From Chloroflexota bacterium (lineage in GTDB: Bacteria > Chloroflexota > Anaerolineae > Aggregatilineales > Phototrophicaceae), in assembly GCA_026707225.1 (NCBI GenBank), contig JAPOXG010000095.1:124001-188000 (forward strand): a stretch of DNA of 64,000 nucleotides, given 5' to 3'. The notes beneath the pieces were generated by a model. The model made no database searches. It saw nothing but the letters and a program-made list of their open reading frames with translations, and was not told the origin of the DNA. The position numbers and the translations under genes are program-made. This document shows positions 34,229 through 43,117 of the stretch, piece by piece. The stretch's first letter is position 1. Every line of letters begins with the position of its first letter.

Positions 34229-35494
34229 TCATTGTTCAGCTTCCTTTGAGTCAGGTTGCTCGGCGAGCCACTCCTTGTCGACGAGTAGGATGTAATCGTC
34301 GTGCTCGGTGATGTTAGTGAAATCAGCCAGGTTTTTCTCCGCCTTTGCCAGCGCTTCTTCCTGCTGCTTTTCCCATTCCGAATATGAGATGCCGAGCCTT
34401 TCAACTGCTTCTATTTCCGCGTGAATGCCTTGAAGGCGGCGATAATTTTCGATCAGTAACTCTGATTGGGTGAGTGCGTCTATATGCGGATTCTCTTCTG
34501 AATCGTCTTTCTTACGGAAAGGCAAGCTTATACGATGAGACCGATTGGGTTTGACAATTTTCGAGTCGTCAGCCACGTGGTGATTCCAAAAGTCTTGTCG
34601 ATGCGCTAAAATGATCTGGAGCAAATGATCTCCATTTGCACTCAACCAGCGTTCAATTGCGAGGTAACGGAAAAGATCACTTTCACGAACGGATTTGTGA
34701 AAATACACTGCACGATGTTCGCCGAGGTGCCTGTGTATAAGCATGCGGGTTGTCTCCAAATAGGCGTCCAGCTTGTCAAGCAAGTAATCCTTAGCCCGAC
34801 ATACCTCGTCGAGTTCTAAAAGGCATCGGCTGCGCAGCGTATCCAATTGCATTGCTTGCAAGATGTTATTCTGCATAAGTTGATTATTGGCGTAACCCAA
34901 ACTCCCTTTAAGCGTGTCTAAATCTCGCCAAATGTGTTGCCGCGCTGCGTACAGTTGACCTATCGCGGAATGCGCCTGCAGATTCCGATTGTAGGGGTCA
35001 TTCATATTAAGTGCATCGGTTGCCGCCTGTATAGCGGCTTCCATTTTGACGTGTCGATCTTGACTGAACTCTTTAGACACATGCTCGTAAAGACCTTCGA
35101 TAGCCTTTTCAAGGTCTGCTAGTCGTTTTAATAGAATACCCGTCGATATGACTGAGACGGCGAGATTCAATACTCCGATTCCACCTACAATACCGACCAG
35201 AGTCGTCAGTCCGTGCAATTGCTGCATGATCAAGAAATGAGAGTGGGCCGTTACCGCTGCGTTTACCGCTCCAGTCACCGCTGTAGATAATCCTCCGGTG
35301 CTTGCGTCCAGCAGTGTTTTCAGCAACCCGCCGCCAAGATTTGAATTACTGGCAATACTGCCACCTTCCTTCAAGAGCGCCACTATCTGACCGTTGGCGG
35401 CATTGCGAACGACACCACCCCAAAGCCGCAATTCCCCGGACAATAGGCCGGCAATGATTTTCGGGGGAAACCTCAAAATTACCTCAAGATCCAT
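34229..35494 (-). CDS. Orphan membrane protein of unknown function, AT-richer than its surroundings
   Basis: A 421-residue protein I do not recognise. The N-terminal 90 residues are Gly/Ala-rich (GLLSGELRLWGGVVRNAANG, NSNLGGGLLKTLLDASTGGLSTAVTGAVNAAV). One long hydrophobic segment follows (about 93-122, LVGIVGGIGVLNLAVSVISTGILL), then a helical, charged region of about 280 residues likely to form coiled coils, with an acidic C-terminus. GAGGTG lies just before ATG 35494; a TTG at 35506 is the longer choice. Base composition and codon use are visibly AT-richer than in neighbouring genes, so recent horizontal transfer is likely. A pore- or membrane-acting effector is possible but unproven. Confidence 0.82.
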   Translation of the reverse strand: MDLEVILRFPPKIIAGLLSGELRLWGGVVRNAANGQIVALLKEGGSIASNSNLGGGLLKTLLDASTGGLSTAVTGAVNAAVTAHSHFLIMQQLHGLTTLVGIVGGIGVLNLAVSVISTGILLKRLADLEKAIEGLYEHVSKEFSQDRHVKMEAAIQAATDALNMNDPYNRNLQAHSAIGQLYAARQHIWRDLDTLKGSLGYANNQLMQNNILQAMQLDTLRSRCLLELDEVCRAKDYLLDKLDAYLETTRMLIHRHLGEHRAVYFHKSVRESDLFRYLAIERWLSANGDHLLQIILAHRQDFWNHHVADDSKIVKPNRSHRISLPFRKKDDSEENPHIDALTQSELLIENYRRLQGIHAEIEAVERLGISYSEWEKQQEEALAKAEKNLADFTNITEHDDYILLVDKEWLAEQPDSKEAEQ

Positions 35495-35651
35495 GTGGCA
35501 CCTCAAATTTAGGTTGGTGTTTCAATACAGAAAGCGGACGTGATTCTAGCATCTGCGCAAAGTGCCTGCAAAGTATAGACTGTCACGTACGTTGCGGTTG
35601 AATCGTGAAAACGATATGCTTCATTGTGTGACGATCCTTGGAGCCAACCCC

Positions 35652-36599
35652 ATGTCCTTCCTCGACCAAGTCGACCCCGAAATCGTCGGTGCGCTCGATT
35701 CTCATCAGGCCGAACGCTACCGCGCCATCGGCGACGATCCGCCCAAGGGGCGCGAAATGACCGATGCGGTCAACCGCGAAACGCGCGCCAAGCTCCCGCC
35801 GACGGATGTGGATATTGAGGAGTTGACGATCTCGGGACCTGATTGCGAGATTCCCCTCGCCATCTATCAGCCGCCCGCTCCCGCGCCGCGCGGGGGCTTG
35901 CTCTGGTTTCACGGCGGCGGCTACATCGTTGGCGACGAGCGCGACGACCCGCCCTGCATTGAAATCGCTGAGTATGTCGGCTGCACGGTTGTCTCGGTGG
36001 GCTATCGGCTTGCGCCCGAAGCGACATACAGGGAGATCATCTCGGATAGCTTTACCGCGCTCAACTGGATGGTGGATAATGCTTCCGAGCTCGGCATCGA
36101 CAGGCGCCGCGTCGCCATTGGCGGGCGCAGCGCCGGCGGAGGTTTATCGGCTGGTTTGGCGCTTTACAATCGCGACAACAATGGACCCGATTTGGCATTT
36201 CAATTGCTGATCTACCCGATGCTGGACGACGCGCATGAGACGCCCTCCAGTCACGAGGTTACCTATCCGGCCGTCTGGAATCGGGATGTGTCCTTCAAAG
36301 CCTGGAAGATGTATTTGGGTGACGGCTACGGCAGCGATAAGGTGTCGCCCTACGCGGCGCCGACACGCGCGAAAGACCTCAGCGCTTTGCCGCCGGCTTT
36401 GGTCACCGTCGGTACGCTGGACTTGTTCCGCGATGAGAATATCGATTACGCGCAAAGGCTGATGGCGGAGGGGGTGGCGACCGAGCTGCAAGTCTACGCC
36501 CGGGTGTATCACGGCGCGGAATTGAAGGCGCCGGATGCCGATATCAGCAAGCGCATGCGCGTTGGCTACCTCGAGCCCTTAAAGACTGCGATCGCTTGA
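35652..36599 (+). CDS. HSL-family alpha/beta hydrolase (esterase), tandem copy 1
   Basis: A 315-residue esterase of the hormone-sensitive lipase family. LLWFHGGGYIVG near 89-100 is the oxyanion-hole HGGG motif. The nucleophile elbow is IGGRSAGGGLSAG near 155-167, where most relatives have GDSAGG. GTLDLFRDENIDYAQRL near 260 supplies the acid and VYHGAELKAPD the His. No signal peptide, so cytosolic. ATG 35652 aligns with the start of the next gene. It is a diverged duplicate of that gene; 135 bases are identical between them. Confidence 0.92.
   Translation: MSFLDQVDPEIVGALDSHQAERYRAIGDDPPKGREMTDAVNRETRAKLPPTDVDIEELTISGPDCEIPLAIYQPPAPAPRGGLLWFHGGGYIVGDERDDPPCIEIAEYVGCTVVSVGYRLAPEATYREIISDSFTALNWMVDNASELGIDRRRVAIGGRSAGGGLSAGLALYNRDNNGPDLAFQLLIYPMLDDAHETPSSHEVTYPAVWNRDVSFKAWKMYLGDGYGSDKVSPYAAPTRAKDLSALPPALVTVGTLDLFRDENIDYAQRLMAEGVATELQVYARVYHGAELKAPDADISKRMRVGYLEPLKTAIA
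35796..35930 (+). repeat. 135-bp tract identical to 36815-36949 (gene conversion, copy 1)
   Basis: Every base from CCGCCGACGG to CACGGCGGCGG is shared with the paired hydrolase gene, although flanking coding sequence differs at many positions. It spans the segment before and including the HGGG motif. Confidence 0.9.
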
Positions 36600-36670
36600 C
36601 GTAGTTGGATAAATTGGCTACCGGCGGACAGATCTTGCGTTGATTTGCCCAAATACTAAGGAGCGCTCCC

Positions 36671-37618
36671 ATGTCCTTCACCGACCTGATCGACCCCGAA
36701 GTCTTGCACGCCCTCGACACTTACCCGGCCGAGCGCTATATCGCCGTCGGCGAAGACCCGCCACTGGCGCGCCAGATGACCGAGGAGATCAATCGCGAAA
36801 TGCGCGCCAACCTGCCGCCGACGGATGTGGATATTGAGGAGTTGACGATCTCGGGACCTGATTGCGAGATTCCCCTCGCCATCTATCAGCCGCCCGCTCC
36901 CGCGCCGCGCGGGGGCTTGCTCTGGTTTCACGGCGGCGGTTATATCGTCGGCGTCGAACGCGATGACGCGCGCTGCATCGAATTCGCCGAGTTCGTCGGC
37001 TGCACGGTTGTGTCGGTGGGCTATCGGCTGGCGCCGGAATCGACCTACCGGGAGAGCATCGCCGACAGCTTCGCCGCGCTGAACTGGATGGTGGATCAGG
37101 CCTCCGATCTGGGTATCGACCGGGAGCGAATCGCCATCGGCGGCGGCAGCGCGGGCGGCGGCTTGGCAGCCGGTTTGGCGCATTACAATCGGGATAACAA
37201 GGGACCTGAGCTCGCGTTTCAATTGCTGATTTACCCGATGATCGACGATACGCACGACAGTCCATCCGGTCATGCGGATACTTGTCCGACGATCTGGAAT
37301 CGCGATGTCTCCTTCAAAGCCTGGAAGATGTATCTGGGAGACGAATACGGCGCCGACAATGTCTCGCCTTACGCGGCCGCGGCGCGCGCGACTGACCTCA
37401 GCGACCTGCCGCCGGCGCTGGTCACCGTTGGGGCGATGGACTTGTTCCGTGATGAAAACATCAACTATGCGCAACGCCTCATGGCGGCCGGCGTCCCAAC
37501 CGACTTGCAGGTTTTCGCCGGCATGTTTCACGGCGCAGAGATGGCGGCGCCCGACGCTGCCGCCAGCAAGCAGATGCGGTTGGATTATCTGACCTCGCTG
37601 AAGCGCGCCATCGGTTGA
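36671..37618 (+). CDS. HSL-family alpha/beta hydrolase (esterase), tandem copy 2
   Basis: A 315-residue paralogue of the preceding gene, same length and domain layout: LLWFHGGGYIVG, nucleophile elbow IGGGSAGGGLAAG, MDLFRDENINYAQRL and MFHGAEMAAPD. Position 2 of the GxSxG elbow is Gly here and Arg in copy 1, so the two may differ in substrate. AAGGAG stands eight bases before the ATG. A gap of 71 bases after copy 1 suggests they are co-transcribed. Likely substrates are short acyl esters or lactones. Confidence 0.92.
   Translation: MSFTDLIDPEVLHALDTYPAERYIAVGEDPPLARQMTEEINREMRANLPPTDVDIEELTISGPDCEIPLAIYQPPAPAPRGGLLWFHGGGYIVGVERDDARCIEFAEFVGCTVVSVGYRLAPESTYRESIADSFAALNWMVDQASDLGIDRERIAIGGGSAGGGLAAGLAHYNRDNKGPELAFQLLIYPMIDDTHDSPSGHADTCPTIWNRDVSFKAWKMYLGDEYGADNVSPYAAAARATDLSDLPPALVTVGAMDLFRDENINYAQRLMAAGVPTDLQVFAGMFHGAEMAAPDAAASKQMRLDYLTSLKRAIG
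36815..36949 (+). repeat. 135-bp tract identical to 35796-35930 (gene conversion, copy 2)
   Basis: The partner of the tract in the first hydrolase. Third-codon positions are also identical inside the tract and clearly diverged outside, which selection on protein alone would not produce. Confidence 0.9.
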
Positions 37619-37685
37619 TCCACAGGCAAAGTCAGGTACTGCGCAGAAAAGAGCGCCTCGCTGGAGACGCCGGATCTGCCGTATG

Positions 37686-37759
37686 TGACCCTGGAAGGAC
37701 TCGAACCTTCAACCTAACGATTAAGAGTCGCTTGCTCTGCCAAATTGAGCTACAGGGCC
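37686..37759 (-). tRNA. tRNA-Lys (anticodon CTT)
   Basis: On the minus strand a complete cloverleaf of 74 nt is present. The acceptor stem is GGCCCTG / CAGGGTC with discriminator A, the D arm GCTC/GAGC, the anticodon stem AGCGA/TCGTT with loop CTCTTAA (anticodon CTT), and the T arm GAAGG-TTCGAGT-CCTTC. CCA is not encoded. It reads AAG. Confidence 0.95.
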
Positions 37760-37785
37760 TCGTTGTTCAACCGATGCGGCACAAG

Positions 37786-37815
37786 ATTATAGTGGCTCGT
37801 CAACGAATTCGACAA
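37786..37815 (-). promoter_or_regulatory. Promoter of tRNA-Lys
   Basis: On the minus strand TTGTCG (37815-37810), an 18-base spacer and a perfect TATAAT (37791-37786) place the transcript start about 20 bases before the tRNA 5' end. Confidence 0.65.
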
Positions 37816-38053
37816 GGGCGGAAGCGGTCGCGGGTCGCTGACTATCGTTAGGCGATGTGTACAAAACCTGCCAAAACTGCTTCGGCAAGTCATAGACGAC
37901 GTTACAATGGATTGTAAGCGCTCGGGTCGGCGCCCGCCTGTAATGAGAGGGCAGCCAGACCGGCGCATCGGGCAGCAGGCGGAACCGAGTATCGCCGTGC
38001 CTGTTGCAGGCGGAATCTTTTCCCAAGATGGTGATTTACAGTTTAGGCATATC

Positions 38054-39076
38054 ATGACCAAACGTGTTCTCATTATTGGCGGTACGCGCAACATGGGCTA
38101 TTACCTGTCGCAGCGGCTGGTGAAATCTGGCTGCGACCTGACGCTGTTGAATCGCGGGATTACTAAGGATGATCTGCCGCGATCGATTCATCGATTGCAT
38201 GCCGATCGATCTGATCATCAACAGATGCGGCGCGCGCTGCTGGCGAAGTCTTTTGACATAGTGGTTGACTTTGTCTTGTACCGCGGTGACGAAGCGCGGA
38301 CCGTGATTGAGCTCCTGCGCGATCAGGTGGATCACTTTATCTTCATCAGCACCGGACAGGTGTATCTGGTGCGCGAGGGGCTGCCGCGGCCCTTCCACGA
38401 AGACGACTACGAAGGTCGCTTGATGCCGGCGCCGAAAGCCAATTCCTATGCTTTTGAAGAGTGGACCTACGGTGTCGAAAAGCGCGATGCGGAAGATCAG
38501 CTTCGAGCCGCCTGGTCAAGCTCACAATTCCCGGCCACTATTTTGCGCCTGCCCATGGTGAACAGCGCGCGCGATCCCTACCATCGGCTCTTCAATTATT
38601 ATCTTCGGCTGCGCGATGGCGGGGCGATTCTCGTTCCAGAAACGCCAAATTACGCGCTGAACCACGTGTATGCGCTTGATGTCGTAGATATCATTATGCA
38701 GTTGATCGACACGGGACAAGGCAAGGGCCGAGCTTTCAACATCGCCCAGGACGAGCGAGTCAGCCATGCGGAGTTTCTATCCATCCTTGCTCAGATCATG
38801 GGTACGAAGTCCCAAAGCGTCACCGCCAGTCGCAGTGATCTGATCGTCAGCGGATTCATGCCCGATTGCTCGCCATTTAGCGAACGGTGGATGAGCGATC
38901 TGGACAATAGTCGAAGCAAAACTGAGCTCGGCTTTCACTACAGTCCGCTTCGCGACTACCTGGTGGAGATAGTCAACTACTTCGACTCAAACCCGATCGC
39001 GCCGCCGTTGACCTACCGCCGGCGGCAGGCTGAGCTGAATTATGCGGAGCGGCTGGCGGCGACGCCGCGCGCCTGA
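38054..39076 (+). CDS. NAD-dependent epimerase/dehydratase family protein
   Basis: A 340-residue extended SDR. The nucleotide site is VLIIGGTRNMGYYL near residues 5-18. FIFISTGQVYLV carries the catalytic Ser/Thr region. The usual YxxxK is replaced by YAFEEWTYGVEKRDAE, where a Tyr and Lys are offset, so catalysis may be atypical. LRLPMVNSARDPYHRLFNYYLRL and NHVYALDVVDIIMQLI match sugar-nucleotide epimerases and the isoflavone reductase-like subgroup common in Chloroflexi. The substrate is unknown. The 294-base gap before it holds only the tRNA-Lys promoter and no other feature I can support. Confidence 0.85.
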   Translation: MTKRVLIIGGTRNMGYYLSQRLVKSGCDLTLLNRGITKDDLPRSIHRLHADRSDHQQMRRALLAKSFDIVVDFVLYRGDEARTVIELLRDQVDHFIFISTGQVYLVREGLPRPFHEDDYEGRLMPAPKANSYAFEEWTYGVEKRDAEDQLRAAWSSSQFPATILRLPMVNSARDPYHRLFNYYLRLRDGGAILVPETPNYALNHVYALDVVDIIMQLIDTGQGKGRAFNIAQDERVSHAEFLSILAQIMGTKSQSVTASRSDLIVSGFMPDCSPFSERWMSDLDNSRSKTELGFHYSPLRDYLVEIVNYFDSNPIAPPLTYRRRQAELNYAERLAATPRA

Positions 39077-39248
39077 CGCCGGTCCACCAAGGGCTCTCGC
39101 GCCACCCGCCGCCATAAAAGCCGGAATCCATTTCGCGCCGGCAAATTTCTGAGAACGATTGGAATGTTGGAAATTGTTCGCGGCTCGTAACGATTTCGTT
39201 AGCACTGTAGCGTATAATAATGCGCAAACGAGTTGAACTGGAGCGCAA

Positions 39249-39674
39249 ATGAAATCAACGATTCGATTGATGGTCCTGCTGCTTGTCGGCGCGTTAACCC
39301 TTAGCGGTTGCTCGGCGCTGCGGTCCATGTTAGCGGGCGATTCAGGATCAATGGAACCGTCGTCGCCGGAGGCGGTCGCCGAGCCCAGCGCGCCCCGCTT
39401 TACCTTCTTTGAGTCATGGGCATCGTGGTGACCGACCTGCCGCCGCAATCAGCCTACCGTGAGTGGGCTGCAAGAAACATACACGGGTCGGATTGAGTTT
39501 GTAGTTCTCGACGTAGATAACTCCGCGCATGACGCCAAGCGAGCTGAGTTGGGGTCGACCGCGCAAGCCCAATACTTCCTGGTCAATGCCGATGGAGAAA
39601 TTGTCGGGCGCTGGTTTGGTGTTCTCAACGACGCCGGCGTCAGAGCTGAGATGGATAATCTGCTGCAGAGCTAG
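39249..39674 (+). CDS. Probable selenoprotein: thioredoxin-like lipoprotein with UxxC active site (internal TGA = Sec)
   Basis: One frame runs from ATG 39249 to TAG 39674 with a single internal TGA at 39429-39431. Read as selenocysteine it gives 141 residues: a signal peptide with lipobox LSGC (C21), a Ser/Pro/Glu-rich linker, and a thioredoxin fold with FTFFESWASW-U-PTCRR. U61 and C64 thus stand at the two Cys positions of the thioredoxin WCxxC motif. The part after the TGA keeps thioredoxin character (GRIEFVVLDVDNSAHD, YFLVNADGEIVGRWFGV). The residue before strand 4 is not the usual cis-Pro. A hairpin suited to SECIS follows the TGA. GGAG precedes the start and TATAAT (39213-39218) lies upstream. 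The alternative is a nonsense mutation in a Cys-type gene. Confidence 0.78.
39450..39470 (+). promoter_or_regulatory. Bacterial SECIS-like hairpin
   Basis: CAGCCTAC at 39450-39457 and GTGGGCTG at 39463-39470 form an 8-bp stem with one G-T pair. The apical loop CGTGA has G as its second base, 28 nt after the TGA. Bacterial SECIS elements lie inside the coding region just downstream of UGA, with a G in the first two loop positions. Confidence 0.65.
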
Positions 39675-39826
39675 ACAGCGGGAGCGGGGACGCGGTCTCC
39701 GTTCCTGACCCTCATCTCCCTTGAGTCGCAGTTGCGAACTGTCCAATTGCTCTCAAAAGCCGAGGGGTGAATAGAAAGCCCCGCTGGCTGGCGCGCCTGC
39801 TATAATCAGATCAGACGTGAAACAGG

Positions 39827-42016
39827 TTGGAAATCAGGGCGCTGGAGTCGCAATTGCGCGTTCGGGCTGGTCTCGCTTTGCTCATCGTGGCCCTATTCGC
39901 TAGCGCCTGTACGCTGCGCCGCCCCGATGTCACATTGACGCTCGCGCCAATTGAAACGAATACGCCCGCAGCGACTGATGTTACGGAAGCGCCAACTGCC
40001 GCTGGGACCTTTACCATTACGCCAACGCCAACCGCAACCCCGACAGCCACAGCGACCGAGACCGCTACCGTAGCCGCATCTGATACGGACCAGCTGACTA
40101 ATACGAACACGCTGACAGCGACCCTGACAGCAACGCAAACACCGCTGATTGCCGACGCCGCGCGAGCCAGCGCAACGGAGCCGCCGACCGCTACCAACAC
40201 CGCCACGCCGATTGCGCAGCCCAGGCCTTTGCCGCCGACAGAGACAGCATTGCCAACGGAAACGTTGATCCAGACTGAAACGCCAAGCCCGCCGCAGCGT
40301 GCCGAGGAGGCCGCGCCCACTGCAACGAGCGAGGTCGATGTCATCTTGCAGCGGGCTTTTGAACCGACCTTCACCGCTCTGCCGACGGTTGATGACACCG
40401 AAGTTGCGCGGCTCTTGGCGACGCCGCCCCCGCGCCCGACATTGCCAGCCACTTGGACGGCCGCGCCGACAGTGCAACTGCCCGACGCGGCGCCCGGCCC
40501 GGCCACTCAAACGACGCCCGTTGATTCGCCGACCCCGGATGTCGCTGCCGAATTGAACCCGACGCCGAGCGACGCGACGCCGCCCGCGGAAGTTGGCATT
40601 CGCCAACAGACTCCTACCGCTTCGCCCACACGCTTCCAGCCGACAGTGGCGGTCCAACCCGATCTGGTTCAGCCGACAATCGCGCTGGTATCCTTCGCGT
40701 CGACATTCAACTTCAATAGCGCGCCGGCCTATCAATACAATGTGGGTCCAAGTCAGCTTTTCAACTTTCAGAACGTCCAGTTGGGCGATGGTGTTCGCCT
40801 CTTCCTGCCCAATCCGGTCGATAGCGACAGTTGGATACGAACCGATCACTATGGCGTTCTCCGTTACAAGCCCCTCGGCGCCTTGCATGAGGGCGTGATG
40901 AGCGCGTCGCCCTTTTTCGAAGGCTTTGGCGTACCCAGCATCGAAGAGAACAAGAATCGCGTCCTTGAATTGGATTGGTCGGCTGACGGGCAGCAATTCA
41001 GTTTTCGCGTTGCGCCGCCTTCAGGCGCCGACACAGCCAACGCCGGCGTCTGGTTCTGGCAGCCGCGGAACGAGACCCAGTATGATCCGACTTATCCGAT
41101 CATCCGCGACTGTCCGAATGAGGGCTACCATTCCTGTTCCTTGGTCCATGCCAGCAACGCCAGGCTCTGGCAGACGCGGGCGGTCGCGTGGTCGCCAATT
41201 CCAGGCAGCAATACGCTTTTGCTCACGGTGGAATTGCCGGATGAAAGGCGCAATGCCTTGGCTATCGCGCAGGCGATCCGCGAGCAATCTCCTCATCAAG
41301 CCAGCCGGGCGCCGCATTTCATTCGCTATGATTACGGGCATTGGAATTTGAACGGACAAGGCATCATCGTTAGCGGCCGCCGCCCCGATGGCCGCGTCAT
41401 CATCGGCGAAGTCCAGGACGACTTGACGGGTGAACGCGTCATCCTTGACGGGACAGCGCGCGGGTTGTGGCTGCGCGATGCCGCGCGCCGGCCCAACGGA
41501 GCGATCGTCGCTCTGGGGCGTCCGGGCGCGCCGGGCAGCGGGCCGGTCGCGCTTTATGATCAATCGGGAACGCAGATTTCCGGCTTCATCGGCCACGCCC
41601 CGCCGGAAGATGTCCGCTGGCTGCCCGATCGCAGTATGGTGGTCGTGTCCGTGCAGGGCCGGCAATATGCGGTACAAGTCGACGGCGGCCGCGTCACCGA
41701 CGCCACCGGTCAACTGAGCGATCCGCAATTCAGCGCTGGCGGATTCGCGTCATCGGCGATTCCATCTGGCGTTATCGAGGGCGCGGAATATCGGCCGGGA
41801 GAGCAACTGCGGCTGGCGCGGAACATGAACGTTCGCCAGAATCCCAGCACGAACAGCCCCGTCATCGGCGGATTGGAGACCGGGGATTATGTCGCTATCC
41901 TCGCTGGCCCGCATCGCGAAAGTCGCTACGAATGGTGGCGGGTACAAACGGCAAACTTTGTCGTCGGCTGGATCGCTGCCAAGATCGATGGCAACCCGAC
42001 GGTAAGGGAATTCTAA
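39827..42016 (+). CDS. Large lipoprotein with Thr/Pro-rich linker and C-terminal SH3b domain
   Basis: A 729-residue exported protein. The signal peptide RAGLALLIVALFASAC has a lipobox, so it is membrane-anchored outside. About 240 residues of Thr/Pro/Ala-rich linker follow (TPTPTATPTATATETATV and similar), then a middle region with strands such as YDPTYPIIRDCPNEGYHSC and DPRWLPDRSMVVVSVQGRQYAV that may form a beta propeller. The C-terminal bacterial SH3 domain is LRLARNMNVRQNPSTNSPVIGGLETGDYVAIL. TATAAT at 39801-39806 is the likely -10 element. The frame opens with TTG 39827; a second TTG at 39854 has GGAG six bases before it and may be the real start. Confidence 0.82.
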   Translation: MEIRALESQLRVRAGLALLIVALFASACTLRRPDVTLTLAPIETNTPAATDVTEAPTAAGTFTITPTPTATPTATATETATVAASDTDQLTNTNTLTATLTATQTPLIADAARASATEPPTATNTATPIAQPRPLPPTETALPTETLIQTETPSPPQRAEEAAPTATSEVDVILQRAFEPTFTALPTVDDTEVARLLATPPPRPTLPATWTAAPTVQLPDAAPGPATQTTPVDSPTPDVAAELNPTPSDATPPAEVGIRQQTPTASPTRFQPTVAVQPDLVQPTIALVSFASTFNFNSAPAYQYNVGPSQLFNFQNVQLGDGVRLFLPNPVDSDSWIRTDHYGVLRYKPLGALHEGVMSASPFFEGFGVPSIEENKNRVLELDWSADGQQFSFRVAPPSGADTANAGVWFWQPRNETQYDPTYPIIRDCPNEGYHSCSLVHASNARLWQTRAVAWSPIPGSNTLLLTVELPDERRNALAIAQAIREQSPHQASRAPHFIRYDYGHWNLNGQGIIVSGRRPDGRVIIGEVQDDLTGERVILDGTARGLWLRDAARRPNGAIVALGRPGAPGSGPVALYDQSGTQISGFIGHAPPEDVRWLPDRSMVVVSVQGRQYAVQVDGGRVTDATGQLSDPQFSAGGFASSAIPSGVIEGAEYRPGEQLRLARNMNVRQNPSTNSPVIGGLETGDYVAILAGPHRESRYEWWRVQTANFVVGWIAAKIDGNPTVREF

Positions 42017-42092
42017 GCGCCGAATGCAATTGCGCTTGTCCAGGCTGAACTCTACTATGACACTCGCATCCAGGCGGACACCTTGAAGACTT

Positions 42093-43070
42093 ATGCAGAG
42101 TAAACCGCTAGTCAGCATTGTTATTCCAACATACAACCGCCGGCTGTACGTCGCCGACGCCATCGAAAGCTGCCTGGCTCAGACCTACCGCAACTGCGAG
42201 ATAATCGTCGTAGATGATGGCAGCAGCGATGGCAGTGAAGCCTTTCTGCATGCGCGATTCGGCGATCGCATTCTTTATTTTTTCCAGGACAATCAAGGAC
42301 CCGGCATCGCCCGCAATCGCGGCATTGACGCGGCTGGTGGAGAGTTCATTCACTTTCTCGACGCCGATGATCAGCTGCATGAACGCAAAATTGAGATTGG
42401 CTTGGAGGCATTCCGCCGGCATCCCGACGTTTCGGTCATCTACACGCACTACCAGCAGGTGGCGAGCGACGGCTCGACGCCCGTCGAAACAGGAACATTT
42501 GAGGGCTATACTGACGATGTCTATTGCGAGCTTCTGCGCCAGACCGGCTGCCGCATCTTGACCAGCTCCAGCATGTTCCGCAGCGGCGCCTTGCGCGCCG
42601 TTGGCGGCTTCGCCGACGATGTCAAGTTTCGCAGCGCCGAAGATTGGGATCTCTTTTTGCGCTTGGCGCTGCGCTTTCGCTTTCACGGCATTGATGAGCC
42701 CTTGGTCTATCGGCGCGTGCACAGCGGCATGATCTCTGACGACAAGCTCGCTGGCGCTTACGGGCGCTTGAAGACGATCCAGAACGCGCGTCAGTATGGC
42801 AGGGAGCGCTGCATGACGGCGGCGGAGTTCGATCAGTTGGAAGCGGCCAGGCATCATGTTTATGCGCTTTATCTCTGGCGGGCGGGAGAGCATGAGGACG
42901 CCCGGCGTCATTTTCTGCGCGCTGCCCGAATCTTCCCGCCATTAGCCAGGCAGCGCCGCCTCTATGCCTTCTACACGCGCTTTCTTCCGCCGGCATCGCT
43001 GGGTTGGACGCTGGGGCTGGTTCACCGAATGCGGCGACTGCTTGGCAAAAGCGCGCCTGCTGATCCCTGA
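42093..43070 (+). CDS. Family 2 glycosyltransferase
   Basis: A 325-residue GT-A glycosyltransferase. It has PLVSIVIPTYNRRLYVADAI near 5-24, EIIVVDDGSSDGSEAF near 36-51, NQGPGIARNRGIDAA near 68, and FIHFLDADDQLHERK near 85, which holds the DxD-like metal site. A helical C-terminal region ends with a basic tail and may touch the membrane. It probably adds a sugar to an exopolysaccharide or glycolipid. The gene is single; the next gene encodes a TPR protein. Confidence 0.91.
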   Translation: MQSKPLVSIVIPTYNRRLYVADAIESCLAQTYRNCEIIVVDDGSSDGSEAFLHARFGDRILYFFQDNQGPGIARNRGIDAAGGEFIHFLDADDQLHERKIEIGLEAFRRHPDVSVIYTHYQQVASDGSTPVETGTFEGYTDDVYCELLRQTGCRILTSSSMFRSGALRAVGGFADDVKFRSAEDWDLFLRLALRFRFHGIDEPLVYRRVHSGMISDDKLAGAYGRLKTIQNARQYGRERCMTAAEFDQLEAARHHVYALYLWRAGEHEDARRHFLRAARIFPPLARQRRLYAFYTRFLPPASLGWTLGLVHRMRRLLGKSAPADP

Positions 43071-43117
43071 TTTAGGTCTTCTGAGGCATGGCGCGAATCA
43101 ATTCAAACTGAATGCCG

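Noticed and set aside
37615..37851. A 78-residue plus-strand frame across the tRNA-Lys gene
   Set aside because: It runs through a clear tRNA on the other strand and has no protein-like features.
39249..39431. The 60-codon frame as a stand-alone small lipoprotein
   Set aside because: It stops exactly at the redox Cys position of a thioredoxin fold that continues in the same frame, so selenocysteine (or a recent nonsense change) is a better reading.
39950..40500. A variable-number tandem repeat in the Thr/Pro linker
   Set aside because: Low-complexity but without an exact repeating unit of fixed length.
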